From positions 1 through 64,000 of the forward strand of contig NZ_JAFIEU010000040.1 in NCBI RefSeq assembly GCF_020832325.1: a DNA stretch of 64,000 nucleotides, written 5' to 3'. Below are positions 34,711-44,514 of this stretch, in pieces. The DNA comes from Lunatimonas sp. Lineage in GTDB: Bacteria > Bacteroidota > Bacteroidia > Cytophagales > Cyclobacteriaceae. A program made the position numbers and the translations under genes. The number at the start of each line of letters is the position of its first letter. Position 1 is the first letter of the stretch. The notes beneath the pieces were generated by a model, which was not told where the DNA came from, searched no databases, and saw only the letters and a program-made list of their open reading frames with translations.

Positions 34711-35865
34711 TCATTTGGGAAGTTGCCTGGAAACCGCCTCTCCAAAATGGCTCAGGTAGCCTTGCAACGAAAACCTTTCCAGCACGATCACGCGGCCCTG
34801 TTCACCCATACGTTTCCGCAGATCCGAATCATCAATCAGCCTCTGAAGGGTCTTTGCTGCAAAGGCGGCATCGTCCCCGGGGATCAAAAAACCCGTCTCC
34901 CCTTCCGAAACCATTTCCCGAGCGCCTCCCAGGTCTGTCGCTACCACCGGTTTGGCGGCTGCCATCGCTTCCAGAACGGTCGTGGGCAAGGAATCCGGCA
35001 ACACGCTGGGTAACACAAAAATATCTGCACCGGCCATAACCCGAGCTACATCCGTCCGAAATCCCAAGTCTGTCACCTTCGCCTCCATCTGATGATCGGC
35101 AATAAATTTCCTTAAGTTATTGGCAATGGCCTCATTGCCAGGATATACATCTCCAGCCAAGACAAAGTGTATTCCCCCATTCTCCTGCAACAGAAGCTTG
35201 GCAATTTCCAGAAAATAATGCTGCCCTTTTAAATAGCTTACTCTACCTACCATTAGCAGCACCAACGTTTCCTTCGGGATTCCTAGCTCACTTTTTAAAT
35301 CATGGTCGGCAACCAAAAACCTGGAACTATCTATCCCATTGTAGATCACTTGGGTTTTTTCCTTCGGAAGCCAGGGCAGGTAATTGTCCCGGGAGGCCTG
35401 CGACACAAAAAAAACCGCATCCCCAGTATGCTTCAGCATCCAAAGGATGAACTTCTTCAACGGCTTCGGGCTAACTACCGTCTCCCGCACGTGCCAAATA
35501 TGCCGCAAACCGCTCAGCTTGGATGCGATGGCCCCGGAAAAAATAACAACCGTGTTGGTCAACGCTAGGTCAAACCCCTCTTGCTTAATCAAACGTCTAA
35601 TTTCCAGGATTGCCTTTCCGATAAAATACATCCGATTAAAAAGCCCAGTCAGTGAAACATACTTCCTCCTAATCACACCAAGGCGGATATAATGCACGGG
35701 AACCCCTAGCTCAGCAACTGCCTCACTCAAGGGCCCCGGCTCGGAAAGCACTAAAACCGGATCCATTTGTTGTTGTTTCAACGCTTTCAAGGAACGTAGC
35801 AAACTATTGCTCGCCCCATAAAGATCCGAACTGGAGTGGAACACCAATACTTTCTTCCTATCCAT
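34711..35865 (-). CDS. Glycosyltransferase, GT4 type
   Basis: 384 residues, GT-B fold. N-terminal FHSSSDLYGASNSLLRSLKAL and C-terminal LVLLMVGRVSYLKGQHYFLEIAKLL, ADIFVLPSVLPDSLPTTVLEAMAAAKPVVATDLGGAREMV with the family E-x7-E pair. It adds a sugar to the lipid-linked repeat unit on the cytoplasmic face. It overlaps the upstream glycosyltransferase gene by 8 nt. Confidence 0.88.
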   Translation of the reverse strand: MDRKKVLVFHSSSDLYGASNSLLRSLKALKQQQMDPVLVLSEPGPLSEAVAELGVPVHYIRLGVIRRKYVSLTGLFNRMYFIGKAILEIRRLIKQEGFDLALTNTVVIFSGAIASKLSGLRHIWHVRETVVSPKPLKKFILWMLKHTGDAVFFVSQASRDNYLPWLPKEKTQVIYNGIDSSRFLVADHDLKSELGIPKETLVLLMVGRVSYLKGQHYFLEIAKLLLQENGGIHFVLAGDVYPGNEAIANNLRKFIADHQMEAKVTDLGFRTDVARVMAGADIFVLPSVLPDSLPTTVLEAMAAAKPVVATDLGGAREMVSEGETGFLIPGDDAAFAAKTLQRLIDDSDLRKRMGEQGRVIVLERFSLQGYLSHFGEAVSRQLPK

Positions 35866-36961
35866 GCATCACCTCCTTGATTACCTTCCAAGCATTGGGC
35901 CAATTAAACCGCTCCAATACGTCCTTTTGGCCGGCCCGAAGCGCGGCTCTTTCGACTGCATCCATACGAAGTAGGCGGGTAATCACTTGCGTCATATCGC
36001 CTACATCCCGTGGATCAAACAACAACCCGCCGGCACCGACCACTTCGGGAAGCGAAGCCGCGGATGATGCCGCCAAGGGCAAACCATATTGATACGCTTC
36101 GAGTACAGGAATACCAAAGCCCTCGTAGCTGGATGGAAACACATATGCGCAGGCGTGCCTATAATAGGCGGGCAGCAGCTCGTCGGCCACATATCCCTCG
36201 AGATGAACCCGGCTTTGCAAGCCCCGTTCGTTTATCTTGTCAACTATCTCCGGATAGCCATCCATAAACACTTTAGAAGGGCGGCCACCCACCAAGATCA
36301 GGTGCAGACGCTTGTCCTCCAGATTGCTAAATGCCTCCACCAAAGCCGGGAGGTTCTTTCGCTTATCCAACACACCGATATGTAGGAGATAGTCCGCTTC
36401 AAAGGGCCGGGGATGGGTGGCTGTCATGCCAACACCTTCAAAACGCTTGGCTCCGATGGGAATCACCCTGATCTTTTCTGGATTCAAGCCAAGTACCTGC
36501 CTCAATCTATCCTTCGAAAACTCCGAAACGGTCAACACGGCATGCGCCCTTTGCTCGCCTAGTTTGGCTAAAAAACTGAAATAGAGCCTCCAAATGCTGT
36601 TGTAGTTTTCTGGCAACTCCCAAATATTGCATCCATGAAACACGGGAAGGGTCTTGATCTTCCCCAAAAAGAGAAAGGGCGCCACGTAATCTGGACAGAT
36701 GAGGAAGTCGACATCTGCTCTCTTGGCCAAGCGTGGCAGGGTCACCACCTTCCAGAAGATAAACCGAAGGTGGGCCAAAGCCTTAGAAAGCTTCCCAATT
36801 GGGGGTTTGGCGTAGACCGGTGCAAGGGTAATCAACTCCACATCATTGTCTTTCCGAATCTCACGAAGCAGCTCCTCAGAGAAGGTCCTCGTGCCGGTTT
36901 GAGCAAAAAACAAATCGCGGGCGTCGTACCCTACCCTAATTTTTCTCATCCAAAGTTGCAT
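35858..36961 (-). CDS. Glycosyltransferase, GT4 type
   Basis: 367 residues (363 from the second ATG at 36949). N-terminal IRVGYDARDLFFAQTGTRTFSEELL with the glycine-rich acceptor region, then ADVDFLICPDYVAPF, LHIGVLDKRKNLPALVEAFS and AYVFPSSYEGFGIPVLEAYQYGLPLAASSAASLPEV, where E-G-F-G-x-P-x-x-E is the GT4 donor-site motif. Both ends overlap neighbours (26 nt with the polymerase, 8 nt with the next gene), so it is an integral operon member. Confidence 0.88.
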   Translation of the reverse strand: MQLWMRKIRVGYDARDLFFAQTGTRTFSEELLREIRKDNDVELITLAPVYAKPPIGKLSKALAHLRFIFWKVVTLPRLAKRADVDFLICPDYVAPFLFLGKIKTLPVFHGCNIWELPENYNSIWRLYFSFLAKLGEQRAHAVLTVSEFSKDRLRQVLGLNPEKIRVIPIGAKRFEGVGMTATHPRPFEADYLLHIGVLDKRKNLPALVEAFSNLEDKRLHLILVGGRPSKVFMDGYPEIVDKINERGLQSRVHLEGYVADELLPAYYRHACAYVFPSSYEGFGIPVLEAYQYGLPLAASSAASLPEVVGAGGLLFDPRDVGDMTQVITRLLRMDAVERAALRAGQKDVLERFNWPNAWKVIKEVMHG

Positions 36962-38330
36962 TTAGGCGTTGCCGGTGAATCGCATGTACCGTGTATCCCA
37001 CCATCCACCAGCTAATCAGCGACACGAAAAAGAACTTCTCGGCATTGGAGGTGAACAAGGGGAATATCATCGCAAATTTAACGGATGTCGCTACGAATGC
37101 TATTCTCGCCTCCTGCACGTTTTTCAATTCGGAAAAAGCCCGGTACGCGTAGACGATCGAAATGGCCAAAATCAGCAAGTACATCGCCATTCCTATCCAG
37201 CCCAACTGCACCCCAAAAACCAAAAATTGATTCTCTCCCCCTACGCGCAGGCTATCGTCCACCGCACCCACATTTCCGCTGGTAGCCAACCCAATGCCAA
37301 ACGGACTGGCAATCATTGATTCCAGCGCCGCTGTCCACTCTAACAGGTGCCCCACCGAAGAGGTATTTTGAAAAGTGATGGTGTCGATGACGAAATACTG
37401 AAAATCCTCCGATGCCAGGTAAAAGAAATACAGCACAAACAACACTACAAACAGCCCAGCAAATACCAACACTTTGTGAAGTTTGAACACAAAAGCAATA
37501 TAGAGTGCTAAAACCATCAGGGCCGCCAAGGAGGACCGGGAGGAGGAAAACATCAGGGTTCCCAATGTAACGCCAACAAGGATCAAATAAGGATATGCCC
37601 TCTCCCTCGGAGTCGTAAGGTACATGATCAGTGCGATGGAAAATAACATCAGCGATGAAATAGCCAACTCCAAGGGATCGGCAAAAAAAGAAGCAAAGCG
37701 CTTGGATAGCGTTTGCGTCTCAAAGGTCCAAGTCAGTCCATAATTCCCCCGGGGTACCACTTCATTTACCTGCTCATTGAACAAGGCATACCCCGTAAAC
37801 TGTTGAAAATGTGTATCTATAGCATATTCCACCAAGTTGAATGAAAACGCCAGCAGCCCAATCCCCAACATCAGGTGCAACAATTGCTTTAGGGCATCAT
37901 CACTAAACCGGGTGTTTCGACCAAAAAAATAAAAGACACCCATCAGAACCATGTTCTTGAAATAGAGCACTTTATTGATTAACTCGGCCTCCCCGATTGG
38001 CAACACCAAAAACATAAACGCGAAGGCATAAAATGCCACAAATAGCCAGTCCAAAGTAATCAACCGGAAGGGATAACGGGCCAGATCCCTTTGGAAAATG
38101 AAAAAACTTAGTACCGCAAACCCAATGACCAACTCTTTGATAGACTGAAAGGCGGTGAGCAGAAGGGTGGACCTCGTGGCTGTGTATACGATACTCAGAA
38201 TCGTAATATAAAATGGAAAAAACAGGGCCGCGAAGAAGATTACAAACTCCCACTGTCCTTTCAGAATGATTTTCCGAAAGGTAATCCCCGCCAAGAAGAC
38301 GGTACCGATAACGACGATTACAAATAGCAT
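36936..38330 (-). CDS. O-antigen/exopolysaccharide polymerase (Wzy-like)
   Basis: 464 residues from the ATG at 38330; the frame is also open to an ATG at 38381, but the shorter start begins right at the first helix and overlaps the upstream gene by only 13 nt. About 11-12 membrane helices and a large periplasmic loop (about 330-390) with PRGNYGLTWTFETQ before it fit the Wzy/WaaL ligase-polymerase superfamily. It would polymerise flipped repeat units. Wzy proteins are poorly conserved, so this rests on topology and context. Confidence 0.75.
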   Translation of the reverse strand: MLFVIVVIGTVFLAGITFRKIILKGQWEFVIFFAALFFPFYITILSIVYTATRSTLLLTAFQSIKELVIGFAVLSFFIFQRDLARYPFRLITLDWLFVAFYAFAFMFLVLPIGEAELINKVLYFKNMVLMGVFYFFGRNTRFSDDALKQLLHLMLGIGLLAFSFNLVEYAIDTHFQQFTGYALFNEQVNEVVPRGNYGLTWTFETQTLSKRFASFFADPLELAISSLMLFSIALIMYLTTPRERAYPYLILVGVTLGTLMFSSSRSSLAALMVLALYIAFVFKLHKVLVFAGLFVVLFVLYFFYLASEDFQYFVIDTITFQNTSSVGHLLEWTAALESMIASPFGIGLATSGNVGAVDDSLRVGGENQFLVFGVQLGWIGMAMYLLILAISIVYAYRAFSELKNVQEARIAFVATSVKFAMIFPLFTSNAEKFFFVSLISWWMVGYTVHAIHRQRLNATLDEKN

Positions 38331-39271
38331 GAAATATCGGGGGGTATCTCCGACTTGGGATGATCTCTCAGGCCATCCCATAGTCCATCAGCAGCTGCTC
38401 TAAGCTTCTTTATCCGGAGACGTAACACAAAATACCCAAGTACGGCCAGTCCTGTTACAATCTGGTAAGGCCATGCCGTCTGTTTCACCAATCCGATCGG
38501 CTCTGACTTTAGAAGGAGAAACTGATTTCTCACATTGAGATAGTGGGCGGCGGGGCTTAGGAATCCCTCCTTAAGTTTGGTTTTCGACTTGGTAGAGGCA
38601 CTCACTTCATGGTGCAACACAGCCTGAGGCACGATCTCCAAGGTGTATCCGGCGTGTTTGATCCGAAAAGACCAATCCACATCTTCAAAGTAGGCAAAGT
38701 AGGCATCCCGCAAGGTACCGATCTGCCGAACGACTGTGGATCTGACCAAAAAGGCACAGCCGGTCAACCACTGCGACGGATAAGGGCTTTGTAGGTCCAC
38801 CGTTCGCTTGATACTGCTGGTCTTTCCGGTAAACCGGTTAAACACTCCTCCTGCGTGCCACACACCCTTGGCACCGTTTGACTCGTAAATCAACGGCTGC
38901 ACGGCACCGGTACCAGGATGCATTTCCATATGTGAAACCAAGGGATCTAGGAATCCCGGGTCAAAGTAGGTGTCGTTATTCAATAAAAAAATATAAGAAA
39001 AACCTCTTTCCAATGCCACATCGATTCCGCGGTTATTCCCGCCGGTAAAACCCAGATTCCGGTCATTTGAAAGGAAGGTAATGTGTGGGTACTCTGCTTG
39101 GATACGGTCCCCGCTTCCATCTGAGGAACCATTGTCTACCAAAATAACTTCGAAATTGGGATAATCGAGCTTAGCCGCTTGATCCAAACAGTTCTTGGTA
39201 TACCCGTAGGTATTCCAATTGACCACGACTAGGGCTACCGAAGGAAAAATGGACGTTTCTGCAATACTCAT
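38318..39271 (-). CDS. Glycosyltransferase family 2
   Basis: 317 residues from the ATG at 39271; the open frame before it overlaps the flippase gene and is not homologous. GT-A fold with SVALVVVNWNTYGYTKNCLDQ, the metal-binding region LLNNDTYFDP (a D-x-D-like DTYFD), and YFAYFEDVDWSFRIKHAGY with the catalytic ED-x-D. A C-terminal hydrophobic stretch (about 270-290) may be a membrane anchor. The start lies one base after the flippase stop. Confidence 0.87.
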   Translation of the reverse strand: MSIAETSIFPSVALVVVNWNTYGYTKNCLDQAAKLDYPNFEVILVDNGSSDGSGDRIQAEYPHITFLSNDRNLGFTGGNNRGIDVALERGFSYIFLLNNDTYFDPGFLDPLVSHMEMHPGTGAVQPLIYESNGAKGVWHAGGVFNRFTGKTSSIKRTVDLQSPYPSQWLTGCAFLVRSTVVRQIGTLRDAYFAYFEDVDWSFRIKHAGYTLEIVPQAVLHHEVSASTKSKTKLKEGFLSPAAHYLNVRNQFLLLKSEPIGLVKQTAWPYQIVTGLAVLGYFVLRLRIKKLRAAADGLWDGLRDHPKSEIPPDISCYL

Positions 39272-39272
39272 G

Positions 39273-40568
39273 TCACGCAAATAGGTAAAAGCGACGCCAA
39301 AGATCCGGATTTTTTCTCGCAACCAACGCCGAAAAGCTGACAAAATGCAGCAGCTCTGTAGACAACAATGCGATGCAGATCCCCAAAACGCCAAACTGAT
39401 AGGTAAGGATTGAAGCCGTCGTCACCATAAACGCACACATCCAAGCCGACACCCTAAAAAGTTGCTGTTGCTGATTGGTGACCAGGAAAAAAAGCACATT
39501 GACCATGTTCAGGCAGGCCAAAAATGGAATCAAGGAGAGGAGGCGCAGGTAAAATACAGCGTCCTCCAACCTACTTTTTGCTAAAAATTGAATGATGAGT
39601 GGTGCTGCAAAGAAGGTTATCGCCGAAAAGCTAAGAGAAAGGGCCAGGCCACCCAAATAGACTTTTCTCATAAATGGAATAAATTTTTCGGGTTGGCCGA
39701 TAAACAGTTTGGCAGCGTTCGGATACACGGATTGTGTGAGAATAGATGGAAAAAGCCGGATCACCATCACAATCTTTTCGGCGAGGCTGTACATACCGAG
39801 TGTTTGTGAATTGGCAAAAAAACTCAAAATCACCAAGCCTCCGTTAAAGGTCAGGTAGGACGTCAGGTTACTCAAGAAATAGTGAAGGTTTGACTGGAGT
39901 GATCTCAGTATACGCCTGATCTTTGGGGATACAAACACGATTCCTAATCTCCAGCGCACATATGCCAGCACCAGGAGGTTTACTGACAGACCGCACCCAC
40001 CCAAAAGTAGATTCACCCATCTGGCTTCGGCAGGTGTATGGATAAATAACACGATCCCGGCTAGATACATTAGCTTACTGATCACATTGGCCACCGAAAT
40101 TAGTTTCATTTTCTCCAGGCCCTGAAAAAACCAAAGAGGGAGTGTAGCTTCAGAAAAAAGTAATAAAACTGAGAGCGCCAAAATCGTCTGATAATCTCGA
40201 AACAGATTAAAGCCAAAAATCAATAGGAGAATCGTACCGGTAGCGATCGTCGCCATCAGTACCTTTCCTCCAAGGATATGGGAGATCAGGAAGGACAGTC
40301 TTTTTGGATTCTGCTGGTTTAGGGCCACTGCGCGTGGTCCGCTAAGGTTGAACCCAAAGCTTACGAAAATATTGGCTATCACCATCACCGAAAAAGCTAA
40401 ATTCACCAAGCCAAACTGGTCAACTCCTATCGATGTGATCAACAAGGGCATAGAAACCAGCGTGATCAGTATATTGGAAGCCTGAATCAGGCTCAGAAAA
40501 ATAAAATTTTGCAGCGATCGGTTTCTAATGAGACCTAAAAAATGAATACTCCTAATCCGTTCAATCAT
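39273..40568 (-). CDS. Polysaccharide flippase (Wzx-like)
   Basis: 431 residues from the ATG at 40568; a TTG at 40595 would overlap the Wzz-like gene by 4 nt and is an alternative. About 12-14 membrane helices with the MATE/Wzx pattern: PLLITSIGVDQFGLVNLAFSVM, GFNLSGPRAVALNQ, LSVLLLFSEATLPLWFFQGLEKM and GMYSLAEKIVMVIRLFPSI. It should flip lipid-linked repeat units across the inner membrane. Confidence 0.85.
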   Translation of the reverse strand: MIERIRSIHFLGLIRNRSLQNFIFLSLIQASNILITLVSMPLLITSIGVDQFGLVNLAFSVMVIANIFVSFGFNLSGPRAVALNQQNPKRLSFLISHILGGKVLMATIATGTILLLIFGFNLFRDYQTILALSVLLLFSEATLPLWFFQGLEKMKLISVANVISKLMYLAGIVLFIHTPAEARWVNLLLGGCGLSVNLLVLAYVRWRLGIVFVSPKIRRILRSLQSNLHYFLSNLTSYLTFNGGLVILSFFANSQTLGMYSLAEKIVMVIRLFPSILTQSVYPNAAKLFIGQPEKFIPFMRKVYLGGLALSLSFSAITFFAAPLIIQFLAKSRLEDAVFYLRLLSLIPFLACLNMVNVLFFLVTNQQQQLFRVSAWMCAFMVTTASILTYQFGVLGICIALLSTELLHFVSFSALVARKNPDLWRRFYLFA

Positions 40569-40591
40569 ATCAAAAATGGTTGGGTCGCTGG

Positions 40592-41653
40592 TCAACTTCC
40601 AAAATCCCGACGATACACCTCCCTTACATACAATACCAGGATGCCCGCAAAAACTGCAAAAAAAGCACCCAACACAACCCCTTTTAATGGCTTGATTTCA
40701 AACCGCTCAAGTGGATATCGGGGTCCGTCAATAATTTGAATAAGGGGAGAATTGTTGCGTTGGTTGACTTTCGCTATCTCCAGATTTTTTACAATTTCCG
40801 CATAGATGGCGGAGGAGGATTGCACATCGATTTGCTTTTTGCGCACGCCAATATTACCTGCCTGCATCAGGGGATTGGGACTGGGCATTCGGTCCGACAG
40901 GGCTGCCAGTTCCTCCAGATTCGTGTCTAAAATCCGCCTCACAGAATCTGCCTGCGCCTGAAGGATGTTCAGATTTTCGGAAGTCTTCTTTGTTTTGGTT
41001 TCAAAATAAAATCCATTGACATTTTCGACAAGGGTCTCGTTGAACACCTTGGCAAACTGCTCGTCTTTGGAGGATATATTCACCTGAATGATCGACAGCT
41101 TTCGGTCGGGCTTATTCACTGACAGGTGGTTTTCCCGGATCAAGCGTGAAACCTCACGCATCACGGAGTCTTGTGTAACTGAAAAGGTCTCCCGCGGCTT
41201 TCTAAAATCAAGGGCGTTTAAGTCCACCGCCTTTTTCCATTTTTTATCCAACTCATTAAAGGCAATAAAACGCTCAATCAGCAATCTATCCCGATCAAAA
41301 GGACTAAGCAGTGTTTTTCCGATCATATTATTTGACCGGTACAATTCTATGATATTATCGCCCTGAAACAACCCGCTAGAGCCCCCAAGCGAACCCAAAT
41401 TGACCCCAACCAGCGATGCGAGGCCGGACATCTGCCCCAAGCCTCCATTGTCGGCATCTTCTAACACAAAAGAGGTCTCAGCCACATATACCGGCTTCTT
41501 CCAAATGGAAACCAATCCGCCAAGCAAAAATCCTGCTACAGCCCAAAGGACAATGATGCGCCATTTGCTCCAAAAATACCCTACCCACCACTTCGTACGC
41601 AATACCACATCCCGCAGGGTGAGCTTATCTTCCAATATGTGCTTCTCTGACAT
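40592..41653 (-). CDS. Wzz-like chain-length determinant (no kinase domain)
   Basis: 353 residues. A cytoplasmic N-terminal stretch, one membrane helix at about 34-55 (IIVLWAVAGFLLGGLVSIWKKP), a periplasmic helical domain with coiled-coil regions, and a second helix at about 320-340 (GVVLGAFFAVFAGILVLY) form the two-helix Wzz/PCP plan. The P-rich motif before the second helix reads DGPRYPLERFEIKPLKG. There is no fused tyrosine kinase after the second helix. Polymer length control is inferred. Confidence 0.85.
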   Translation of the reverse strand: MSEKHILEDKLTLRDVVLRTKWWVGYFWSKWRIIVLWAVAGFLLGGLVSIWKKPVYVAETSFVLEDADNGGLGQMSGLASLVGVNLGSLGGSSGLFQGDNIIELYRSNNMIGKTLLSPFDRDRLLIERFIAFNELDKKWKKAVDLNALDFRKPRETFSVTQDSVMREVSRLIRENHLSVNKPDRKLSIIQVNISSKDEQFAKVFNETLVENVNGFYFETKTKKTSENLNILQAQADSVRRILDTNLEELAALSDRMPSPNPLMQAGNIGVRKKQIDVQSSSAIYAEIVKNLEIAKVNQRNNSPLIQIIDGPRYPLERFEIKPLKGVVLGAFFAVFAGILVLYVREVYRRDFGS

Positions 41654-41658
41654 GATAA

Positions 41659-44280
41659 TTAACGGTTTATCTGTGAGATTATCAGCACCAACGTGGCCAA
41701 ACCCGTAGTCAGGCCTACAAGATCGCCCGGCCTGACTGGAATGCGGGGACCCTTGGTTGGAACGAAAATTTCAGCCCCCGGTTCAATGGACGGATACAAT
41801 CTCATGCCGAGGAAACTCTTTGTTCTGGCAACTTCTCCGTTTGCATAGACCACGTAGGTACGTTTTCGGTTAGCCCGAATGTCAAATCCACCGGCTCTAT
41901 TGATGTAATATTTTACCCCGGTTTCCCGCTCAAAACGAACCGTGGTCGGATAGACCACATCGCCCCGTAACCTTACAGTCTGTAGCTGCCGTGGGATGGA
42001 AATAATATCCCCTTCTTCCAAAATAAGATCAAATGCCGAACCGGGATTTTGCAGAATCTTTTCCAAGTCGATCGCTACGGCCTCCGTTTCGCGGATCCTA
42101 ACTTGGCCAAAATCACCCTTATCCTCTGCGATTCCAGCCACCGTTTCCCGCTTTACGTCCGATACTGCCGCACTTTCAGCAGCGTCCCGATCGGGATCTC
42201 CTACGCCCAAATCTTTAAACAATCGCTGTAAAAGCGCCTCTTGGGCCTCGGTATCATTTGGGTCAAACTGTAGCTTGGCCTGCAGGTCCATCAAGTTCCG
42301 TTTACGCCTAAGCTGCTCTGATTCGGTATTGAAATATTCTGTACGGCGGATCAACGTAGCACCTTTGGAATACGCAAAGGAGGTGAGCCCTCCTGCCCGC
42401 TGAATCACATCCGAAATCCGCTCCTTGGCAGACTGAACCACGAAAGTGCCCGGAGAATTTACTTGGCCTTCTACATACACCATCTTTTCCAGACTGAAAT
42501 TCGGCTTTCTTCTGATCACCAAATTGTCAAAGGGCTCTAATCTCTGAGATGCAACACTCGAAATCAAGTCTCTGGTAATGGTAACGGGGACCAAGGTTGA
42601 AAACAACCCTTCCGCCGGATCCACTACCCGTCGGGCAATCTCTATATCCTGCGTGCTAGCCGACTCTCTCAGTCCACCGGCTAGTACGATGAGGTCTTCC
42701 ACGGTCATCTGACTAGAATAGGGATAGGTACCAGGGTTGCGTACTTCTCCGGTTATCTGCACGTATACTTCCTCTTGAAGATCATAAATACTGGAAACCC
42801 GTACCACATCTTCCCGCTGCAACGGTATGTCAGCAGCACCCCCGTTCAACAATTCACGCAGGTTTACTGTCAGAATTTCGGTGGTCAGGTCGTCTTTGGT
42901 TCTTAAAATACTGGCACGCTCCAAATACGCCTCCCCCCGTAGACCGTCTGCATGGCGAATCAATTCCTTCAGTGTCAAACCCTCCGTAAGGGCATAATTC
43001 CCCTCTCGGAAAACTGCTCCTTTTATCTGTACGCGGTTGGTGTATCTGTCAAGGACCCTGCCTACGGTATAGGTGTCTCCACCTTTTACCGAAAAAATCG
43101 AAAACTGATTATTAAAAATATCCGACACAGCCCGTTCTTTGCCGGTCGTTCGGGATACGCTTATTCTATCCTTAAATGCCTCATCGGTAAAGCCACCGGC
43201 ATAGCCCAGTACATCCTGAAAGGTCTCTCCTTCTTTTACTTCAAAGATTAGCGGACGCTTTACTTCCCCCAATACATGTACTCTTCCTAAAAACGGCTGA
43301 ACCAAAATAATATCCTGATCTTGTAGTCGCAGGTTGATATCTGTCTTTCCATTAATCAAAAAGTCATACACATCGATTTCCGCTAGCTGACGGTCGTTTC
43401 GTATGACCTTAATACTGCGCATGGACCCATTGACATTCGGACCGCCCGCAGCATATAGGGCATTGAACACCGTACTCAAAGAACTCAGCGTAAAAGTACC
43501 TGGAAGCCTAAGCTCTCCCACCAGATGTACCTGAATGGTACGTAAATTTCCAAGGCTGATCTGCAGGTAGGTATTGGGATTTGCGCCCGCCAATCCGGTA
43601 TAAAAGCGGGAAAGCCGGCTCTTGATGAGTGCTGTTGCCTCCTCTATGGTCTTTCCCGACACCCCTATAGGCCCCACATTGTCCAGTATCAGGGATCCTT
43701 CCGGCGTAACCATCCCCTCAAAATACTTTTCAGATTGGCCATACAGGTCTATATAAATCACATCTCCAGGGCCAATGACATAGTTTTGGGGGGTAGCCAA
43801 GTTGAAATTTGGCTCAAACGAAAGGCGTCTGTTTTTGCTATAAAACAGGTCTAAGCCAAAATAAGGCTCTACCTCTTCGAGTCCATCCGTTGGTTCCTGT
43901 TGGAAATTGATAACTCCCTGCGTGATGGCATTCAAATTGGTCTGCTGTCGGGGCTGCCGTTTTGATCCCAAATTACGTGGACCTCCAGCCGAAATGGAAA
44001 TATCCATATTTTCCAGCCTATTACGCAACTTATTGATTTCAGATTGAGGCACTCCGCGGGCTTGGGCCATCATGATTAACTCGGACTCTGTAAGACCAGC
44101 CTCCTCCGCCCGCCTCACCAAAACCTGCAACTGTTCATCCGAAAGATCGTCGACCTTCAACGAAGAAATGTCCTGCAAAGACTGTGATGCAGCGGGTGCT
44201 ATGTAGCTACCAAAAGCTACCAAAAAAAGTATCAACCAAACAAATGTAATCTTTCTCTTTAAAAATAATTGAATACCCAT
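41659..44280 (-). CDS. Multi-SLBB polysaccharide exporter (Wza-like)
   Basis: 873 residues. A signal peptide ends near ASQS (about residue 33). A poly-export domain starts NYVIGPGDVIYIDLYGQ (about 165). Six SLBB-type repeats follow at about residues 250, 333, 416, 506, 601 and 768, each with the pattern (V/I)x(G)E/QVxxPG. A final helix (LVGLTTGLATLVLII) matches the Wza helix that crosses the outer membrane. Residues about 630-735 form a charged linker. It should be the outer-membrane exit for the polymer. First gene of the operon. Confidence 0.9.
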   Translation of the reverse strand: MGIQLFLKRKITFVWLILFLVAFGSYIAPAASQSLQDISSLKVDDLSDEQLQVLVRRAEEAGLTESELIMMAQARGVPQSEINKLRNRLENMDISISAGGPRNLGSKRQPRQQTNLNAITQGVINFQQEPTDGLEEVEPYFGLDLFYSKNRRLSFEPNFNLATPQNYVIGPGDVIYIDLYGQSEKYFEGMVTPEGSLILDNVGPIGVSGKTIEEATALIKSRLSRFYTGLAGANPNTYLQISLGNLRTIQVHLVGELRLPGTFTLSSLSTVFNALYAAGGPNVNGSMRSIKVIRNDRQLAEIDVYDFLINGKTDINLRLQDQDIILVQPFLGRVHVLGEVKRPLIFEVKEGETFQDVLGYAGGFTDEAFKDRISVSRTTGKERAVSDIFNNQFSIFSVKGGDTYTVGRVLDRYTNRVQIKGAVFREGNYALTEGLTLKELIRHADGLRGEAYLERASILRTKDDLTTEILTVNLRELLNGGAADIPLQREDVVRVSSIYDLQEEVYVQITGEVRNPGTYPYSSQMTVEDLIVLAGGLRESASTQDIEIARRVVDPAEGLFSTLVPVTITRDLISSVASQRLEPFDNLVIRRKPNFSLEKMVYVEGQVNSPGTFVVQSAKERISDVIQRAGGLTSFAYSKGATLIRRTEYFNTESEQLRRKRNLMDLQAKLQFDPNDTEAQEALLQRLFKDLGVGDPDRDAAESAAVSDVKRETVAGIAEDKGDFGQVRIRETEAVAIDLEKILQNPGSAFDLILEEGDIISIPRQLQTVRLRGDVVYPTTVRFERETGVKYYINRAGGFDIRANRKRTYVVYANGEVARTKSFLGMRLYPSIEPGAEIFVPTKGPRIPVRPGDLVGLTTGLATLVLIISQINR

Positions 44281-44390
44281 AAATTCCCAAACGCTTATTT
44301 AAACCCGCAAGGCCACAGCTTCGCCTCCTCAAACACAGTCACTTTTGGGTTTGCACGGAGGAATACTTGGTGGTGTGACCTAAAACGCTG

Positions 44391-44423
44391 TAAAGATAAT
44401 TATTACATTCTTTTATGGGTCAA
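44391..44423 (-). promoter_or_regulatory. Candidate promoter of the polysaccharide operon
   Basis: The minus strand reads TTG (44423-44421), 22 nt, TATCTTTA (44398-44391), one mismatch from TAnnTTTG. The leader would be about 105 nt before the exporter ATG. Confidence 0.4.
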
Positions 44424-44456
44424 TTAACGGCTATTAAATATAACCTGCCTAAAAGC

Positions 44457-44488
44457 AAAAAAAGAGGCCTTCCGGAGAAGACCTCTTG
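44457..44488 (-). terminator. Terminator of the fasciclin gene
   Basis: AAGAGG (minus strand, 44487-44482) pairs with CCTCTT (44467-44462), with an inner CTTC/GAAG stem, and the minus strand continues with TTTT. It lies about 27 nt past the stop. Confidence 0.8.
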
Positions 44489-44514
44489 CACACTAACTAA
44501 CCTGATAAATATCG

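Noticed and set aside
38331..38381. Longer start for the Wzy-like polymerase
   Set aside because: It would overlap the upstream gene by 64 nt and add 17 polar residues before the first helix; possible but less likely than 38330.
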